Source of the DNA: Oligoflexia bacterium
GTDB taxonomy: Bacteria; Bdellovibrionota; JAFGOL01
Direction of reading: 5' to 3'
DNA: 7,920 nucleotides
Assembly (NCBI GenBank): GCA_016926495.1
Contig: JAFGOL010000167.1
Coordinates: 1-7,920, forward strand
In this document: positions 6,162-7,920 of the stretch, one piece after another
Position numbering within the stretch: the first letter of the stretch is position 1
How the letters are laid out: the number at the start of each line of letters is the position of its first letter
Position numbers and translations under genes: made by a program
Notes under the pieces: model-generated
Databases searched by the model: none
The model's input: only the letters and a program-made list of their open reading frames with translations
What the model was told of the DNA's origin: nothing

Positions 6162-7920
6162 ATGGTGAAAAACGCTATAAAATCCTTAATACTTCGGAAT
6201 GGTCTGGAAGTGTTGCTGATCAGCTCTAATGGCGCCAACAGGTCGGCCTTTTCTATTGATATCGGAGCAGGCTCTATGAAAGATCCTGATTCCGCGCCCG
6301 GGACCGCTCACCTTCTTGAGCATATGTTGTCCGAAGGGAGGCTGAAGGGAACTGCTTATTCCAGCCTTACCGGCTTTATAAGTAACAATCAGGGTATTTT
6401 CAACGCCACAACCGGCCTTGAACATACAAATTTCAGTTGTGAAATTGATCATGGAGCTTTTAAGAGGGCGATTGAGTATTTTTCGGATTTTTTTAAAGAA
6501 CCTGTTTTTGATACTGTAAAAATAGAAAATGAAAAGAAGCTTATAAATTCGGAATTTCAGAATACTTTTTATGATGAATCCGTGAGGGCGCAGAGGCTTT
6601 TTCTATATACGTGTAACGCCGGACATCCCGCAAGCAGGTTTCATCACGGAAACACGGAAACGCTGAAAAAAATTTCGGCGGACGATTTGTACGAGTTCAT
6701 GAATTCCGGATACGGACCGGCGTTGATGAAGCTGGTTATTTACGGCAGCGACAGCATTGCTCAACTGCAAGACTACGCCTCAGAATATTTTTCAGGCATA
6801 AAAGACAACGGTAATAAAAGAAGAGTATTCGGCAGTGACGTTTTTGAGAAAAAAAAGCTTCCGGCGCTGGTAACCTATAAAACTTCAGGCAGCAGAAATT
6901 ACCTTAAGATGTCTTTTCAGATACCCAGCCTGTACGGCATGGCCGCGAGCAAGCCGCATTGGCCCCTGACGTATCTGCTTAATTTTACGGGCAAAGGATC
7001 CTTATCGGGATATTTGCGGGACAGGGGGTATATCACCGACCTTTATTCCAGTGCCTCCAATTATTCTTTTACTTCGTTTTTCAATATTGACATCGAACTT
7101 ACAGGCACTGGATTGAGTGAATACCGTAAAATAGCGGAAGCAGTCTTTTTGTACCTGGAACTGATCAGAAAAAGGGGATACGAGGAATTTCTTTTTACGG
7201 AGCAAAGGGACATGTCCGGGTATGCCTTTAAGTACAGGGAACAGGCAGAGGGCTGGAATTATGTCAGGAATATTTCAAGAAATATGCATTATTATCAGGC
7301 GGACAGGGTAGACGAGCTTGTAAATCTTGTGACCGAGTATTCCCGTGACGATTTTGACGGGATTTTGAATTGTCTGAAACCTGACATGGTTAAGGTTATG
7401 CTGGGAAGCCCCGAATGCCGCGGAAAAAAACTTGAGAAATTTTACGGTATAAATTTTGATGTCGAAAGATTAGATGGTGTATGCAACTCCCGTCCGGAGC
7501 GTGGGGTATCTTATGATTTTAAATATCCGGTAAAGAACAGGTTTATGCCCGGGCCTGTTGATTCTATAGAACCCGGGCGCATGGATTTCCCTGTAAAGAT
7601 AATGGACGATGAAAAGGGTGCCGTGTGGTTTATGCGGGACAGGGAGCTGGGCGTTCCCCTTGCCCAGATTAATCTTTTGATAATAACGGACCAGGTTAAC
7701 TCCGGTCCCCGCGGCAAGATAATGTCCATATTATACGCCAGGCTGATTGAGGAAATGCTCGCGGATGTATCTGACTATGCCGGGTATGCGGGGCTGTCTT
7801 TCGGAATTGACAGGGATGATCGCGGCTATTCCCTGTTTGTTGTGGGATATTCGGACAAGCTGCTGCTCCTCGCGCGGGATATAATAGACGTTATGGCGGG
7901 CAATATCTTCACCGAGGATA
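6162..7920 (+). CDS. M16 family zinc metallopeptidase, insulysin/pitrilysin type (3' truncated)
   Basis: The frame runs open from 6162 to the window end (about 586 codons); the family is usually about 950 residues, so roughly a third is missing. The inverted zinc motif HLLEH gives ligands His50 and His54 and the general base Glu53. The third ligand is Glu131 in NSEFQ, 78 residues after Glu53, the same spacing I recall for E. coli pitrilysin and human insulysin; the conserved second Glu124 is also present. Further family marks are NGLEVLLI (13-20), NATTGLEHTNF (81-91), GHPASRF...GNTETL (154-168), WPLTYLLNFTGKGSLSGYLR (about 267-286), NRFMPGP, and near the end GYSDKLLLL. No signal peptide is seen, so a cytoplasmic location is likely, unlike periplasmic pitrilysin. 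ATG 6162 is only three bases after AGGGAAA-like sequence; GTG 6165 would have better spacing and differs by one residue. Confidence 0.93.
   Translation, partial: MVKNAIKSLILRNGLEVLLISSNGANRSAFSIDIGAGSMKDPDSAPGTAHLLEHMLSEGRLKGTAYSSLTGFISNNQGIFNATTGLEHTNFSCEIDHGAFKRAIEYFSDFFKEPVFDTVKIENEKKLINSEFQNTFYDESVRAQRLFLYTCNAGHPASRFHHGNTETLKKISADDLYEFMNSGYGPALMKLVIYGSDSIAQLQDYASEYFSGIKDNGNKRRVFGSDVFEKKKLPALVTYKTSGSRNYLKMSFQIPSLYGMAASKPHWPLTYLLNFTGKGSLSGYLRDRGYITDLYSSASNYSFTSFFNIDIELTGTGLSEYRKIAEAVFLYLELIRKRGYEEFLFTEQRDMSGYAFKYREQAEGWNYVRNISRNMHYYQADRVDELVNLVTEYSRDDFDGILNCLKPDMVKVMLGSPECRGKKLEKFYGINFDVERLDGVCNSRPERGVSYDFKYPVKNRFMPGPVDSIEPGRMDFPVKIMDDEKGAVWFMRDRELGVPLAQINLLIITDQVNSGPRGKIMSILYARLIEEMLADVSDYAGYAGLSFGIDRDDRGYSLFVVGYSDKLLLLARDIIDVMAGNIFTED

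Overview
This is bacterial chromosomal DNA, dense with genes and of moderate GC. Core genes (rplS, secA, rsmD and probably the last codons of recN) sit among lineage-specific proteins. Arginine AGG and isoleucine ATA codons are frequent, and GTG or TTG starts are common (secA, the 3138 gene, rsmD). Shine-Dalgarno motifs precede most genes. SecA has the standard 854-residue form with a C-terminal zinc motif. The order is not that of a well-known model species; it suits a deep-branching or uncultured bacterial lineage, but I cannot name the phylum.

Layout. Positions 3-113 hold the last 36 codons of an upstream gene that resembles RecN. Next come rplS (182-526) and secA (567-3131) on the plus strand, separated by 40 bases that can fold over the secA ribosome-binding site. 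Six bases after secA lies a three-part protein with an N-terminal zinc-ribbon-like motif and a C-terminal YbjQ-like domain (3138-3860). It is followed by a small, probably exported, lysine-rich coiled-coil protein (3877-4239). After a 69-base AT-rich gap with short phased repeats come a very acidic protein of unknown function (4309-4926) and the 16S rRNA methyltransferase gene rsmD (4933-5490). All complete genes up to this point are on the plus strand and could form one or two operons.

On the minus strand, 5453-6103 encodes a response regulator whose 3' end overlaps the 3' end of rsmD by 38 bases. It has a good sigma70-type promoter in the 58-base gap it shares with a divergent gene on the plus strand. 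That gene (6162 to beyond the window) is an M16 zinc metallopeptidase of the insulysin/pitrilysin type with the complete zinc-binding signature. It is cut by the window end after about 586 codons.

Functionally, the left half concerns translation and protein export (L19, SecA, RsmD). The right end holds a signalling protein and a large peptidase that may share control through the divergent promoter region. I see no mobile element, CRISPR array, tRNA, rRNA or intrinsic terminator. I found no clearly new multi-gene system. The most unusual items are the zinc-ribbon/YbjQ protein after secA, the acidic protein before rsmD and the hairpin over the secA ribosome-binding site.
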